Shown piece after piece: positions 54,672 to 63,594 of a stretch of 64,000 nt of DNA. Position 1 is the stretch's first letter; each line of letters begins with the position of its first letter. The notes below the pieces were generated by a model. The model saw only the letters and a program-made list of their open reading frames with translations. It had not been told where the DNA came from and did not search any database. Made by a program: the position numbers and the translations under genes. The stretch is from Acidovorax sp. HDW3 (GTDB lineage: Bacteria > Pseudomonadota > Gammaproteobacteria > Burkholderiales > Burkholderiaceae_C): assembly GCF_011303755.1 (NCBI RefSeq), contig NZ_CP049885.1, positions 336,001 through 400,000 on the forward strand, given 5' to 3'.

Positions 54672-55943
54672 ATGCCGGCATTACGTTACAGGGCCAGTGG
54701 CCGCGTGTTTGCGCAGATTGCCCAGTTCCACCCCGAGCTGACGGCGCTGCGCCGCGATTTGCACGCGCACCCCGAGCTGGGTTTTGAGGAGCATTACACG
54801 GCGGCGCGGGTGAAAGAGGCGCTGCAAGCCTGCGGTGTTGATGAAATCCACACCGGCATCGGCCGCACCGGCCTGGTGGCATTGATCCGGGGCCGGGGCG
54901 ATGGCGGCGGCGCCATGGTCGGCCTGCGCGCCGACATGGACGCGCTGCCCATGACCGAGCACAACGACTTCGCCTGGAAGTCCGGCAAGAGCGGCCTCAT
55001 GCACGGCTGCGGCCACGACGGCCACACGGCCATGCTGGTGGGCGCGGCGCGCTACCTGGCGGCCACGCGCTACTTTGACGGCACGGCGGTGCTCATCTTC
55101 CAGCCCGCCGAAGAGGGCGGCGGCGGCGCCCGCGTGATGATGGAAGACGGCCTGTTCGAGCGTTTTCCGGTGCAGGCGGTGTACGCCCTGCACAACTGGC
55201 CGGCGCTGCGCGCCGGCATGGTGGGCCTCAACGGCGGCGCCATGATGGCGGCGGCAGACCGCATCACCATCGACATCAGCGGCCGGGGCGGCCACGGCGC
55301 CCACCCCTACCAGACGCAGGACGTGATCCTGGCGAGCGCGCACATCATCACCGCCATTCAGAGCATCGTGGCGCGCAATGTGCGGGCGCTCGACAGCGCC
55401 GTCATCAGCCTGTGCGCCATGCAGGCCGGTGACTTGGGCGCCTTCAGCGTGCAGCCCGGCTGCGCCACCCTGGTGGGCACGGTGCGCACGTTTGACGCCG
55501 GGGTGCAGGAGCTGGTGGAGACGCGGCTCAAGGAGCTGTGCAGCGCCGTGGCCCTGGGCCTGGGCGTGTCGGCCAGCGTGCGCTATGAGCGCGTCTATCC
55601 CGCCACGCTCAACCATGCCGAGCAGGCGCGCCTGGCGGGCGACGTGGCGCAAAGCCTGGTCGGGGCCGATAACGTCGAGCGCCAGCTGGAGCCGAGCATG
55701 GGGGCGGAGGATTTTTCCTTCATGCTGCAGGCCCGTCCCGGCGCCTACCTGCGCCTGGGCCAGGGCGGCGTGCAGGGCGGTGCGGCGCTGCACAGCAGCC
55801 GCTACGACTTCAACGACGAGGTGCTGCCCCTGGGGGCGGCGCTGCACGCCGGCCTGATCGAGCAGTCCTTGCCCTGGCAGGCGCAGCCCACGCCGGCGCT
55901 GCCCGGGCGCGACCAGAAGGCGCTGGCGGCGATTTTTTCCTAA
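54672..55943 (+). CDS. M20 family metallopeptidase (hippurate hydrolase/amidohydrolase type)
   Basis: 423-residue cytoplasmic amidohydrolase of the HipO/N-acyl-amino-acid hydrolase group. Metal ligands and catalytic residues are in LMHGCGHDGHTAMLVG, FQPAEEGGGGARVM (general base Glu) and ALHNWPA; the lid-domain histidine is in GRGGHGAHPYQT; a C-terminal metal ligand lies in the block around LRLGQGGVQGGAALHSSRYDF. The ATG at 54672 has AGAGG 6 bases upstream. Substrate unknown. Confidence 0.9.
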   Translation: MPALRYRASGRVFAQIAQFHPELTALRRDLHAHPELGFEEHYTAARVKEALQACGVDEIHTGIGRTGLVALIRGRGDGGGAMVGLRADMDALPMTEHNDFAWKSGKSGLMHGCGHDGHTAMLVGAARYLAATRYFDGTAVLIFQPAEEGGGGARVMMEDGLFERFPVQAVYALHNWPALRAGMVGLNGGAMMAAADRITIDISGRGGHGAHPYQTQDVILASAHIITAIQSIVARNVRALDSAVISLCAMQAGDLGAFSVQPGCATLVGTVRTFDAGVQELVETRLKELCSAVALGLGVSASVRYERVYPATLNHAEQARLAGDVAQSLVGADNVERQLEPSMGAEDFSFMLQARPGAYLRLGQGGVQGGAALHSSRYDFNDEVLPLGAALHAGLIEQSLPWQAQPTPALPGRDQKALAAIFS

Positions 55944-55948
55944 CCGTG

Positions 55949-57064
55949 TCAGAGCCGGTGCGTGCGGTCGCCGTGGCCAAAGCCCACGGCGGGCCAGGGT
56001 GCACCCTTGGCCAGCAGCAGCACCTTGAACAGCTCGCCCATTTCGTGCTCCAGCATCAATTTGGCCGCCATGGCGCGCTGGGCAAGCGTGACTAGCTCCA
56101 TTTTTTGTAGCAAACCGCAGTTCACCAAAAAATGCCCCTGCGAGGTGTAGCCCAGCACCTCAAAGCCCGCCTCCTGCCCGGCGACGGCGATGGCGGTGAA
56201 GTTGACGTGGGCGGTGATGTCCTTGGCGCCCACGGCGGTCAGCGGGTCGGGGTCGGCGCGGTGCGCCTGGTGGCACATCACCGTGCCCATGCTGCGCTGG
56301 GGGTGGTAGTACTCGCTCTCGCCAAAGCCGTAGTCGATGAGCAGCAGCGCGCCGCGCGCGAGGCGCTCGCCCAGGGTGTGGATGAAGGCTTCGCCCTGCG
56401 CGTGCAGCTCGGTCAGGTAGTCGTGCTCGCCTTCCACGTCCAGCGGGGGGCGCAGCGCCGTGGGGCGATCCTCCCAGGCCAAGCCGTGCCCCTGCCAGGC
56501 CACGCCGCGCTCGTACCACTGGCCGTCCACGCGGGCGATGAGCTGCACCGGCATGGCGTCGAGCAGCTCGTTGCCCAGCACCACGCCGGTCATGTGCGCG
56601 GGCAGCGTGCTGTGCCAGCAGACCCGCTCGCCCCAGGCGGCCAGGCGTTCTTGCTGGCGCGCGCGCAGGTCGCCCGAGAGATCGACGATGTGGTAGCGCC
56701 GCAGCGGCTGGCCCAGGGCGTCGAGGGCGGTGAGCAGCTGCGCCGCCAGCGCGCCGGTGCCGGCGCCAAACTCCCACACCTCGTCGGTGCCGGTGTGCAC
56801 CAGCGCCTCCTGCACCTGCACGGCCAAGGTGGCGCCAAACAGCGGGGACATTTCTGGCGCGGTGACAAAGTCGCTGCCGCCCTCGGGCATGGCGCCGATT
56901 TTGGGCAGGCCGCCGCTGTAGTAGCCCAGGCCCGGGGTGTAGAGGGCCAGTTCCATGAAGCGGTCAAAGCCGATCCAGCCGCCGGCCTGGGTGATCGCCG
57001 CGCAAATCACCGACGACAAGGGTGATTCGGGGGCGCTGGGTAGAATTTTCGGTTCGTTGCTCAT
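55949..57064 (-). CDS. MidA/NDUFAF7-type SAM-dependent methyltransferase
   Basis: 371-residue protein of the DUF185 family, whose mitochondrial relative NDUFAF7 methylates an arginine of a complex I subunit. It shows FDRFMELALYTPGLGYYSG, FVTAPEMSPLFG, the SAM site VWEFGAGTGALAAQLL, VLGNELLDAMPV and LLIDYGFGESEYYHP. The segment CGLLQKMELVTLAQR near residue 320 is encoded by a dispersed repeat (56066-56112). Divergent from the SDR gene, 30 bases between starts. The bacterial substrate is unknown. Confidence 0.88.
   Translation of the reverse strand: MSNEPKILPSAPESPLSSVICAAITQAGGWIGFDRFMELALYTPGLGYYSGGLPKIGAMPEGGSDFVTAPEMSPLFGATLAVQVQEALVHTGTDEVWEFGAGTGALAAQLLTALDALGQPLRRYHIVDLSGDLRARQQERLAAWGERVCWHSTLPAHMTGVVLGNELLDAMPVQLIARVDGQWYERGVAWQGHGLAWEDRPTALRPPLDVEGEHDYLTELHAQGEAFIHTLGERLARGALLLIDYGFGESEYYHPQRSMGTVMCHQAHRADPDPLTAVGAKDITAHVNFTAIAVAGQEAGFEVLGYTSQGHFLVNCGLLQKMELVTLAQRAMAAKLMLEHEMGELFKVLLLAKGAPWPAVGFGHGDRTHRL
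56066..56112 (-). repeat. Dispersed palindromic repeat, copy 13 (inside the MidA-like gene)
   Basis: Plus strand GCGCGCTGGGCAAGCGTGAC, TAGCTCCATTTTTTGTAGCA: the consensus in minus orientation, with a weaker left arm. Read in the element's own sense direction by the gene, giving LLQKMELVTLAQ. Confidence 0.6.
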
Positions 57065-57094
57065 CACAGCCGGGATTGTCCCCGACTCTTTGCC

Positions 57095-57877
57095 ATGCCC
57101 CCACCCTCTTTTCGCACCGTGCTGGTGACTGGCGCGGCCCGGCGTCTGGGGCGCGAGATTGCCTTGGATTTGGCGCGTGCCGGCTGGCGCGTGGCCGTGC
57201 ATTACCGGGGTTCGCGCCAGGATGCTATGCAAACTGTAGCTGCTTGCGCTGATCTGGCGGGCGATAGCGCCTGTTTTGATGCTGATTTTGCCGATGAGGC
57301 GGCGGTGCGCAGCCTGCTGCCGCGCGTGTGCGCGCACTGGGGCCGGGTGGACGCCGTGGTCAACAGCGCCGCGCTGTTCGAGCATGACGACGCCGCCAGC
57401 TTCAGCTACGCCCGCCTGGAGCAGCATGTGCGCAGCAACACCGGCGCGCCCATTGTGCTGGCGCAGGCGCTGCACGCGCACCTGTTGCAGCGCCAGGCGG
57501 CGGGCGAGGCCGACGTGCAGGGTGCGGTGGTCAACCTGCTCGACCAGAAGCTGTGGAACCAGAACCCCGATTTTTTGAGCTACACCCTGTCCAAAGCCGC
57601 GCTCGAAGCCGCAGGCACCATGCTGGCGCTGGCGCTGGCGCCGCTGGTGCGGGTGGTGGGCGTGGCCCCGGGGTTGACGCTGACCAGCCATATGCTCGCG
57701 CCCGAGCGCTTTGCCCAGCTGCACGCCCTGAGCCCGCTCGGGCGCAGCTCCGAGCCGGCCGAGGTGGCGGCGGCGGTGCGCTTTGCGCTGGAGAACCGGG
57801 CGGTGACAGGCACCACGCTGCTGGTCGATGGCGGCCAGCACCTGCAGCGCTTTACACGCGATTTTTCCTTGATGTGA
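57095..57877 (+). CDS. Short-chain dehydrogenase/reductase, probable pteridine reductase type
   Basis: 260-residue SDR: cofactor loop VLVTGAARRLGREIA (TGxxxRxG, as in pteridine reductases), NSAALFEHD, catalytic YTLSKAA and the C-terminal VDGGQHL. It is followed 8 bases later by folB, which suggests a FolM-like role in reducing dihydromonapterin or dihydrofolate. The conserved-start ATG at 57095 is used. A dispersed repeat (57223-57279) encodes AMQTVAACADLAGDSACFDA between the second and third strands. Confidence 0.87.
   Translation: MPPPSFRTVLVTGAARRLGREIALDLARAGWRVAVHYRGSRQDAMQTVAACADLAGDSACFDADFADEAAVRSLLPRVCAHWGRVDAVVNSAALFEHDDAASFSYARLEQHVRSNTGAPIVLAQALHAHLLQRQAAGEADVQGAVVNLLDQKLWNQNPDFLSYTLSKAALEAAGTMLALALAPLVRVVGVAPGLTLTSHMLAPERFAQLHALSPLGRSSEPAEVAAAVRFALENRAVTGTTLLVDGGQHLQRFTRDFSLM
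57223..57279 (+). repeat. Dispersed palindromic repeat, copy 14 (inside the SDR gene)
   Basis: Reads TGCTATGCAAACTGTAGCTG, CTTGCGCTGATCTGGCGGGC and GATAGCGCCTGTTTTGA. Translated in the same frame and orientation as the glmU copy, giving VAACAD against VEAACAG. Confidence 0.72.
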
Positions 57878-57885
57878 GTTTGACC

Positions 57886-58257
57886 ATGTACAACCCCGCC
57901 GGTACGCAAATTTTGACCCTGACGGGCCTGCGCTTCGATGCCAATCTGGGCATCCTGGCGCACGAGAAAACTGCCCCCCAGCCCATCCAGGTCGATGCCG
58001 AGCTGAACCTGGGCACGCAGCCCCTCAAGCCGCAAGACGATGACATCCTGCACGTGCTCGACTACCGCAAGGTGCGCCAGATCATCATCGACGAGTGCCG
58101 CGCCGAGCACGTGAACCTGCTCGAGAGCCTGATCGGCAAGCTCGCGCAGCGCCTGCTGCAGCTGCCGGGCGTGATCGGCGTGCGCGTGAAAATCGCCAAG
58201 CTGGAGATTTTTGACGACTGCGAGGTCGCCATCCGCATGGAAAGCGGCCAGTGGTAG
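57886..58257 (+). CDS. folB: Dihydroneopterin aldolase
   Basis: 123-residue folate enzyme splitting dihydroneopterin to hydroxymethyldihydropterin. Conserved blocks are LTGLRFDANLGILAHE, DILHVLDYRKVRQII, VNLLESLIGKLAQRLL and VKIAKLEIF. The ATG at 57886 starts at the family N-terminus; the longer frame overlaps the SDR. Convergent with the EAL gene, one base apart at the stops. Confidence 0.94.
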   Translation: MYNPAGTQILTLTGLRFDANLGILAHEKTAPQPIQVDAELNLGTQPLKPQDDDILHVLDYRKVRQIIIDECRAEHVNLLESLIGKLAQRLLQLPGVIGVRVKIAKLEIFDDCEVAIRMESGQW

Positions 58258-58258
58258 C

Positions 58259-61060
58259 TCAGGTGTTGGCGGCTGCGGCTATGGCCTGGGCCCGCAGGTA
58301 ATCCTCCAGCTCCCGAAGCGGCAGCGGGCGGCTGAAAAAATAGCCCTGGTAGTAGCGGCAGCCCCAGCCGTGGAGCAGGTCGCGGTGTGCCTGCGTTTCC
58401 ACGCCCTCGGCAATCACCTCCAGCCCCAGGCTCAGGCCCAGGCCAATGATGGATTGGGCGATGACGGCGTCGTTGGCGTCGTCGAGCAGGTCGCGCACAA
58501 AGCTCTGGTCGATCTTGAGCTGATCGAGCGGCAGACGCTTCAAGTAGGCGAGCGAAGAAAAACCCGTGCCGAAGTCGTCGAGCGAAAAGCGCAGCCCCAG
58601 CTGGCGCAGCGCGTTCATGCGCTCAATCACTTGCTCGGTGTCGTGCAGCATCAGGCTCTCGGTGAGTTCGAGCTTGAGCTGCGCCGCTGGCGCGCCTGTG
58701 GCGTGCAGCACCTCGTACACCTGCTGCACAAAATCTTCCTGGCGAAATTGGTCGGCGCTGACGTTCACGGCCATCGTCAGGTGGCGCCGCGCCGGCTCCT
58801 GCGCCCAGGCCGCGAGCTGGCTGCAAGCCTGGTGCAGCACCCAGCGCCCCAGCGGCACGATGAGGCCGGTTTTTTCTGCCAGCGGAATGAATTCTGCCGG
58901 CGAGACCATGCCGTGGCCCGGCAGGTGCCAGCGCAGCAGCGCCTCCACACCGACAACCTGGCCGGCGGTATCGAGCTGGGGCTGGTAGTGCAGGGCGAAC
59001 GATTGTTTTTGCAGCGCCTCGCGCAGGCTGCGCTGCAGGCGCGCGCGGCCGCTGACCTGGTCTTGCATCTGCGGCTCAAAAAACAGCACGCTACCGGCAC
59101 CGGCGTTCTTGGCCTGGTTCAGCGCCAGCACCACGCGGCGCAGCAGCTCTTGCGGCTCCTGGTAGCTCTCGCCCCACACCAAAATGCCAATGCTGACGCT
59201 GGCATGGTGTTGCACGCCCGCCAGCGTCAGCGGCTCGGCCAGGGCTTTTTGCAGGCGTTCGGCCAGGTGCTGGGCGTCGTGCGCGGCCAGCACCGGCGGC
59301 AGGTTTTCGAGCAGCACCAGAAACTGATCGGCCCCCAGACGCGCCACCGGGTGCTGCGGGCGCACGATGGTGCTGATGCGCTGCGCCAGCTGGCGCAGCA
59401 GGGCGTCGCCCTGGTCGCGGCCCCAGGCATCGTTGACGGATTTGAAATCGTCAAGGTCCAGGCACAGCAGCGCGCCCAGCTGCCGGCGTTCGAGGGTGCG
59501 CGTTTGCGCCTGCGCCAGCAGCGTGCTCAAGTGCTGGGCGTTGCACAGGCCGGTGAGGCTGTCGGTGTGCGTCAGGCGCTCGATTTGCTCGGACGCCTGG
59601 CGGTAGGCGGTGATGTCTTGCGCCGCCCACAGCAGGCAGGGCTGGCCGTCCAGGTGCAGCAAGCTGGCGGAGATGCGCACCGTCAGCCGCTGGCCGTCGC
59701 GCGTGAGCAGCTCTTGCTCGCTGGGGGTGCTGTAGCCCTGCGCCAGTGCCTGCTCGATGATGGGCGTGCGCTCGCTCGGGTCGGGCCACAGTTGCAGCGA
59801 CGGGCCGCTTTGCCCCAGCACGTCGCTGCGGGGCCAGCCAAAGAGGCGCTCAAAGCTGTGGTTGATGTCCAGGATCTGACCGTCGGCCAGGCGCGTGATG
59901 TCCAGCGCGTCGTGGCTCGTCATGAACGCCTGGCGGTAGCGCTCCTCGCTCTCGCCCAGGGCTTGCTGGCGCTGGCGCAGCTGCGCCAGCAAGTGGTTGA
60001 AGCCGCGCACCAGCAGGCTGATTTCATCGGGGCGCGGCGCCGTCAGCGGCGCCAGCGGGCTCTGGCCCTGCGCCATGGCGCTGAGCTGGCTGGCAATGCG
60101 TTCGAGCGGCTGCAGCTCGCGGCGCAGCAGCCACCACATGGTGCCCACCACCAGCAGCGTGAGCGCCAGGGCACCGGCCAAAATTTGGCGCTGCACGAGC
60201 TGCAACGGGGCAAAGGCTTGCGCCGTGGGCTGCACCACCACCACCATCCAGTCGGGCAGCGCCACATGCCGGGTCGATGCCAGAACCTGCACCTTGCCCA
60301 TGGGCGCGACGGTGCTCTCTTGCAGCGCGCCCCGGATGAAGCGATCCATTTCCGGGTTCACGCCCACGGGCGGCAGCGCTTCGAGCACCCGGCGCCGGTC
60401 GCTGGCGGCGACGATGGTGCGCGTCTGGCGCGCGATGACGTAGTAGTCGCCCAGCTGGCGTTCGGACAGCAGCTGTACGGCATCGACGAAGTTGGGCTGG
60501 CTCAGGTTTACCAGCCCGACCAGGGTGCCCAGCACCCGCCCGTCCATGCCGCGCACCGGCGTTGCCAGCGCCACGATGGGATATTGCCCATCGGGCCCGG
60601 CCATGGGGTGGCTGATGACGGTCAAGCCCCCCAGTGCCGCCTGCACGTAGCTGCTAAAGCCCTGGTGCAGGGCGCTGGCGGTGTGAAACACCGTGTGCGG
60701 ATAGGCCGCGAGCACGCTGCCCGCGCTGTCGGTCACAAAGGTGCCGCCGGTGAACATCTGCTGCAGCACGGTGCGGCTGGTCAGGCGCTCGGGCAGGTCG
60801 TCGGGATAGCGTTCGAGCGCGGCGCTGAGCACGGCGGCCACGCTTTGCAGGGCTTGGGTGCGCTCTTGCAGCGCCTGCTCCATTTCCTGGCCCAAAAGGG
60901 TGGCGACGGCCATCTGCCGCTCCTGCAGCTGCAGCTGCAATTCCTGGCGCAGGCGCTGTTGGGCCAGCAACACCAGCGCCCACATGCCCGCCAGCAGCAA
61001 GGCCAGCACCCAGAGGGTGATGCGGGTTTTGAGCGAGCGTTGCAAGGCAGTTACGAGCAT
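58259..61060 (-). CDS. Membrane c-di-GMP phosphodiesterase: dCache-HAMP-PAS-(degenerate GGDEF)-EAL
   Basis: 933 residues. An N-terminal helix (ITLWVLALLLAGMWALVLLA), a periplasmic dCache-like sensor (about 40-310), a second helix (ILAGALALTLLVVGTMWWLL), HAMP, then PAS (about 395-515) with QDITAYRQA. The GGDEF domain has RLGADQF in place of GGDEF, so cyclase activity is unlikely. The EAL domain keeps VEALLRW, MAVNVSADQF, LELTESLM, DDFGTGFSSLAYLK, KIDQSFV and AEGVET, so hydrolysis of c-di-GMP is expected. The ATG at 61060 begins just before the membrane helix. Inference: controls surface attachment or pili in response to an external ligand. Confidence 0.92.
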   Translation of the reverse strand: MLVTALQRSLKTRITLWVLALLLAGMWALVLLAQQRLRQELQLQLQERQMAVATLLGQEMEQALQERTQALQSVAAVLSAALERYPDDLPERLTSRTVLQQMFTGGTFVTDSAGSVLAAYPHTVFHTASALHQGFSSYVQAALGGLTVISHPMAGPDGQYPIVALATPVRGMDGRVLGTLVGLVNLSQPNFVDAVQLLSERQLGDYYVIARQTRTIVAASDRRRVLEALPPVGVNPEMDRFIRGALQESTVAPMGKVQVLASTRHVALPDWMVVVVQPTAQAFAPLQLVQRQILAGALALTLLVVGTMWWLLRRELQPLERIASQLSAMAQGQSPLAPLTAPRPDEISLLVRGFNHLLAQLRQRQQALGESEERYRQAFMTSHDALDITRLADGQILDINHSFERLFGWPRSDVLGQSGPSLQLWPDPSERTPIIEQALAQGYSTPSEQELLTRDGQRLTVRISASLLHLDGQPCLLWAAQDITAYRQASEQIERLTHTDSLTGLCNAQHLSTLLAQAQTRTLERRQLGALLCLDLDDFKSVNDAWGRDQGDALLRQLAQRISTIVRPQHPVARLGADQFLVLLENLPPVLAAHDAQHLAERLQKALAEPLTLAGVQHHASVSIGILVWGESYQEPQELLRRVVLALNQAKNAGAGSVLFFEPQMQDQVSGRARLQRSLREALQKQSFALHYQPQLDTAGQVVGVEALLRWHLPGHGMVSPAEFIPLAEKTGLIVPLGRWVLHQACSQLAAWAQEPARRHLTMAVNVSADQFRQEDFVQQVYEVLHATGAPAAQLKLELTESLMLHDTEQVIERMNALRQLGLRFSLDDFGTGFSSLAYLKRLPLDQLKIDQSFVRDLLDDANDAVIAQSIIGLGLSLGLEVIAEGVETQAHRDLLHGWGCRYYQGYFFSRPLPLRELEDYLRAQAIAAAANT

Positions 61061-61260
61061 GGTGTGGATGACCTTAGCACGCTTGGCTGATAGCTGCCTG
61101 ATGGCGGGCGGGTGCCGGATGGTGGGGTGCGCTGGCGGGCCTGCCATCGTTGCCAAAAAGCCCTAAAAACCGCTGCCAGGGCGCAAATACAGGGACAATT
61201 TGCGCCCCCGCCGCTGCCCACCCTGGGCGCGCTGCCTCTTTTTTTGTTTACTAGCGCACC

Positions 61261-62220
61261 ATGAACGCCGCCACCGACAACCCCTGGCTGACCGAAGAAG
61301 CCGAACCCGCCGCCGCCGGCACCACCAGCACGGCCAGCAACAAGCCCAAAATCGAGCGCGAGGCGCACAAGCTGGAAAAGCGCCTGTGCCGCGAGGTGGG
61401 GCGCGCGATCACCGACTTCAACATGATCGAGGAGGGCGATCGCATCATGGTCTGCATGTCCGGCGGCAAGGACAGCTACACCCTGCTCGACATCCTGCGC
61501 AAGCTGCAAAAGCGTGCGCCGGTGAAGTTCGAGATCGTTGCCGTCAACCTCGACCAGAAGCAGCCGGGCTTTCCCGAGCACGTGCTGCCCGACTACTTCA
61601 AGAGCATAGGCGTCGAGTACCACATCGAGAACCAGGACACCTACAGCGTCGTCAAGCGCGTCGTGCCCGAGGGCAAGACCACCTGCAGCCTGTGCAGTCG
61701 CCTGCGCCGCGCCATCCTCTACAAGGTGGCCGATGACTTGAAGTGCACCAAGCTGGCGCTGGGCCACCACCGCGACGACATCGTCGCCACGCTCATGCTC
61801 AACATGTTCTACGGCGGACGCATGAAGGGGATGCCGCCCAAGCTGGTGTCCGACGACGGCAAGCATGTCGTCATCCGCCCGCTGTGCTACGTGCCCGAGA
61901 AGGACACGGCGCGCTGGGCGCAGTACCAGCAGTTCCCCATCATCCCCTGCAACCTGTGCGGCAGCCAGGAGGGCTTGCAGCGCGTGGTCGTGAACGAAAT
62001 GCTGCGCGAGTGGGACAAAAAATTCCCCGGCCGCATCGAGAGCATGTTGCGCGCCATGGGCCACGTGGTGACCACGCACATGATGGACCCCAAGCTCTAC
62101 GACTTCTACAACGCCCGCGCCACCGGCATTGCCGATCCCAATGGCGACATGGTGTTTGACGAGGAAGAATTCCCCGCCACCCCCAGCCTGCCGGGGATGC
62201 AGGTCATCCAGATGGGGTGA
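61261..62220 (+). CDS. ttcA: tRNA 2-thiocytidine(32) synthetase TtcA
   Basis: Iron-sulfur enzyme that thiolates C32 of certain tRNAs. 319 residues: PP-loop [14 protein letters not shown] (about 64-77), cluster cysteines [12 protein letters not shown] and [12 protein letters not shown], and [18 protein letters not shown]. The ATG at 61261 is the frame's first. A dispersed repeat follows its stop by 14 bases. erpA and cyaY elsewhere in the window could serve its cluster. Confidence 0.96.
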   Translation: MNAATDNPWLTEEAEPAAAGTTSTASNKPKIEREAHKLEKRLCREVGRAITDFNMIEEGDRIMVCMSGGKDSYTLLDILRKLQKRAPVKFEIVAVNLDQKQPGFPEHVLPDYFKSIGVEYHIENQDTYSVVKRVVPEGKTTCSLCSRLRRAILYKVADDLKCTKLALGHHRDDIVATLMLNMFYGGRMKGMPPKLVSDDGKHVVIRPLCYVPEKDTARWAQYQQFPIIPCNLCGSQEGLQRVVVNEMLREWDKKFPGRIESMLRAMGHVVTTHMMDPKLYDFYNARATGIADPNGDMVFDEEEFPATPSLPGMQVIQMG

Positions 62221-62234
62221 TTGCAAGCAAAAAG

Positions 62235-62284
62235 TGGCTCTAGCGCTTGCCAGGCAAGCGCAAGCAGCTATTAAATAAATAGCA
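62235..62284 (-). repeat. Dispersed palindromic repeat, copy 15 (after ttcA)
   Basis: Plus strand TGGCTCTAGCGCTTGCCAGG, CAAGCGCAAGCAGCTATTAA and ATAAATAGCA: minus orientation, well preserved. It lies 14 bases after the ttcA stop. Confidence 0.82.
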
Positions 62285-62341
62285 TCAGGAACCAATTCCC
62301 GGCGCTGCCCCTCCCTCTTTGTCAACACCCAAGGAGTTGCC

Positions 62342-62950
62342 ATGCTGTTGTTTCAACGTTGTGCTGCGGCGCTGGGCCTGGTGGGCGCACTGCTGCTCAC
62401 GGGCTGCGCCACGCAGCGCGCCGTGCAGGCCGAGGTGCAGAGCTATTCGCAGCTGCAGGCCCTGCCGGCGCCGCCCACCTACCGGCTGGAGCTGCTGCCT
62501 TCGCAGCAGGCGCAGGCCGGGCAGTTCGCCGCCATCGAGGCGCAGGCCGTGCAGGCCCTGGCCAAGGTCGGCCTGCAGCGCGATGAGGCGCAGCCGCGCC
62601 TGGTGGTGCAAATCAGCGCCCAGGCGCGCACCACCTTGCCCGAGAACTGGCCCTACGGCCCGGGCGGCGGTGGTTGGGGCTGGGGCATGGGCTGGGGCTG
62701 GCACCGCCACGGCGGCCTGGGCGGCGCCTGGATGCTCGACCGGCCGCCGACCCTGCAGTACCGCTCGGTCGGCATCGTCATGCGCGATGCGCAGACGCAG
62801 CAGCTGGTGTATGAAACCTCGGCCACGCACGAAGAGGTGTGGAGCAACGACCGCCTCATCTTCGGCACCCTGTTCGATGCCGCGCTCACCGGCTTTCCGC
62901 ACCCGCCCGCCGGTGCGCGCCAGGTGCGCAGCGAAATTCCCACGCAGTAA
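62342..62950 (+). CDS. DUF4136-type lipoprotein
   Basis: 202-residue lipoprotein: signal and lipobox LLTGCATQ, a beta-rich domain resembling DUF4136 (TYRLELLPSQ, VGLQRDEAQPRLVVQI, YRSVGIVMRDAQTQQLVYE). An unusual Gly/Trp/His-rich loop lies near residues 107-128 (GPGGGGWGWGMGWGWHRHGG). AAGGAG lies 7 bases before the ATG. Function unknown; outer-membrane anchoring is likely. Confidence 0.78.
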   Translation: MLLFQRCAAALGLVGALLLTGCATQRAVQAEVQSYSQLQALPAPPTYRLELLPSQQAQAGQFAAIEAQAVQALAKVGLQRDEAQPRLVVQISAQARTTLPENWPYGPGGGGWGWGMGWGWHRHGGLGGAWMLDRPPTLQYRSVGIVMRDAQTQQLVYETSATHEEVWSNDRLIFGTLFDAALTGFPHPPAGARQVRSEIPTQ

Positions 62951-62952
62951 CC

Positions 62953-63594
62953 ATGCAAGTGACCCGCATCATCGCCGTGCGCCATGGCGAGACGGCCTGG
63001 AACCGCGACACCCGCATCCAGGGCCATACCGACATCGCCCTCAACGCCACCGGCCAATGGCAGGCGCGCCAGCTCGCGCGCGCCCTGGCGCAGGAGCCGC
63101 TGGCCGCCATCTACAGCAGCGACCTGCAGCGCGCCCAGGCCACCGCCCAGGCCGTGGCCGAGGCCACGGGGGCGCCGCTGCACCTCGATGCCGGCCTGCG
63201 CGAGCGCGGCTTTGGCGCTTTCGAGGGGCGCAGCTTTGCCGAGATTGAGGCGCAGCTGCCCGAGCAAGCGCGCCGCTGGCGCCAGCGCGAGCCGGACTAC
63301 GCTCCCGAGGGCGGCGAAACCCTGCTGCAGCTGCGCGCGCGCGTGCACGCCGCCACCGAGGGCATTGCCGCGCGCCACCCGGGCGCGCTGCTGCTGCTGG
63401 TGGCGCATGGCGGCGTGCTCGACGTGCTCTACCGCGCCGCCACGCGCCAGAGCATCCAGGCGCCGCGCACCTGGCAGCTGACGAACACGGCCATCAACCG
63501 GCTGCTGTGGACCCCCGGTCATGGGCTAAGCTTGGTGGGTTGGGCCGATACCGGCCACCTCGAACAAGCCAGCCGTGATGAAACCACTGCCTGA
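62953..63594 (+). CDS. Histidine phosphatase family protein (phosphoglycerate-mutase-like)
   Basis: 213 residues of the GpmB-like branch: catalytic IIAVRHGETAWNRDTRIQGH, YSSDLQRAQATAQA, LRERGFGAFEGRS and the second His in LLLVAHGGVLDVLYR. Two bases after the lipoprotein gene and overlapping the next gene by 17 bases, so part of an operon. Cofactor-dependent mutase activity is uncertain; a broad phosphatase is more likely. Confidence 0.87.
   Translation: MQVTRIIAVRHGETAWNRDTRIQGHTDIALNATGQWQARQLARALAQEPLAAIYSSDLQRAQATAQAVAEATGAPLHLDAGLRERGFGAFEGRSFAEIEAQLPEQARRWRQREPDYAPEGGETLLQLRARVHAATEGIAARHPGALLLLVAHGGVLDVLYRAATRQSIQAPRTWQLTNTAINRLLWTPGHGLSLVGWADTGHLEQASRDETTA

Noticed and set aside
59290..59345. 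Active diguanylate cyclase in the EAL protein
   Set aside because: The signature reads GADQF, lacking the GG(D/E)EF residues needed for catalysis.
60640..60685. Another possible palindromic repeat copy inside the EAL protein gene (GTAGCTGCTAAAGCC ... GGCGCTGGCGG)
   Set aside because: The outer arms match but the central half does not, about 23 of 39 positions; this could be chance in GC-rich coding DNA.
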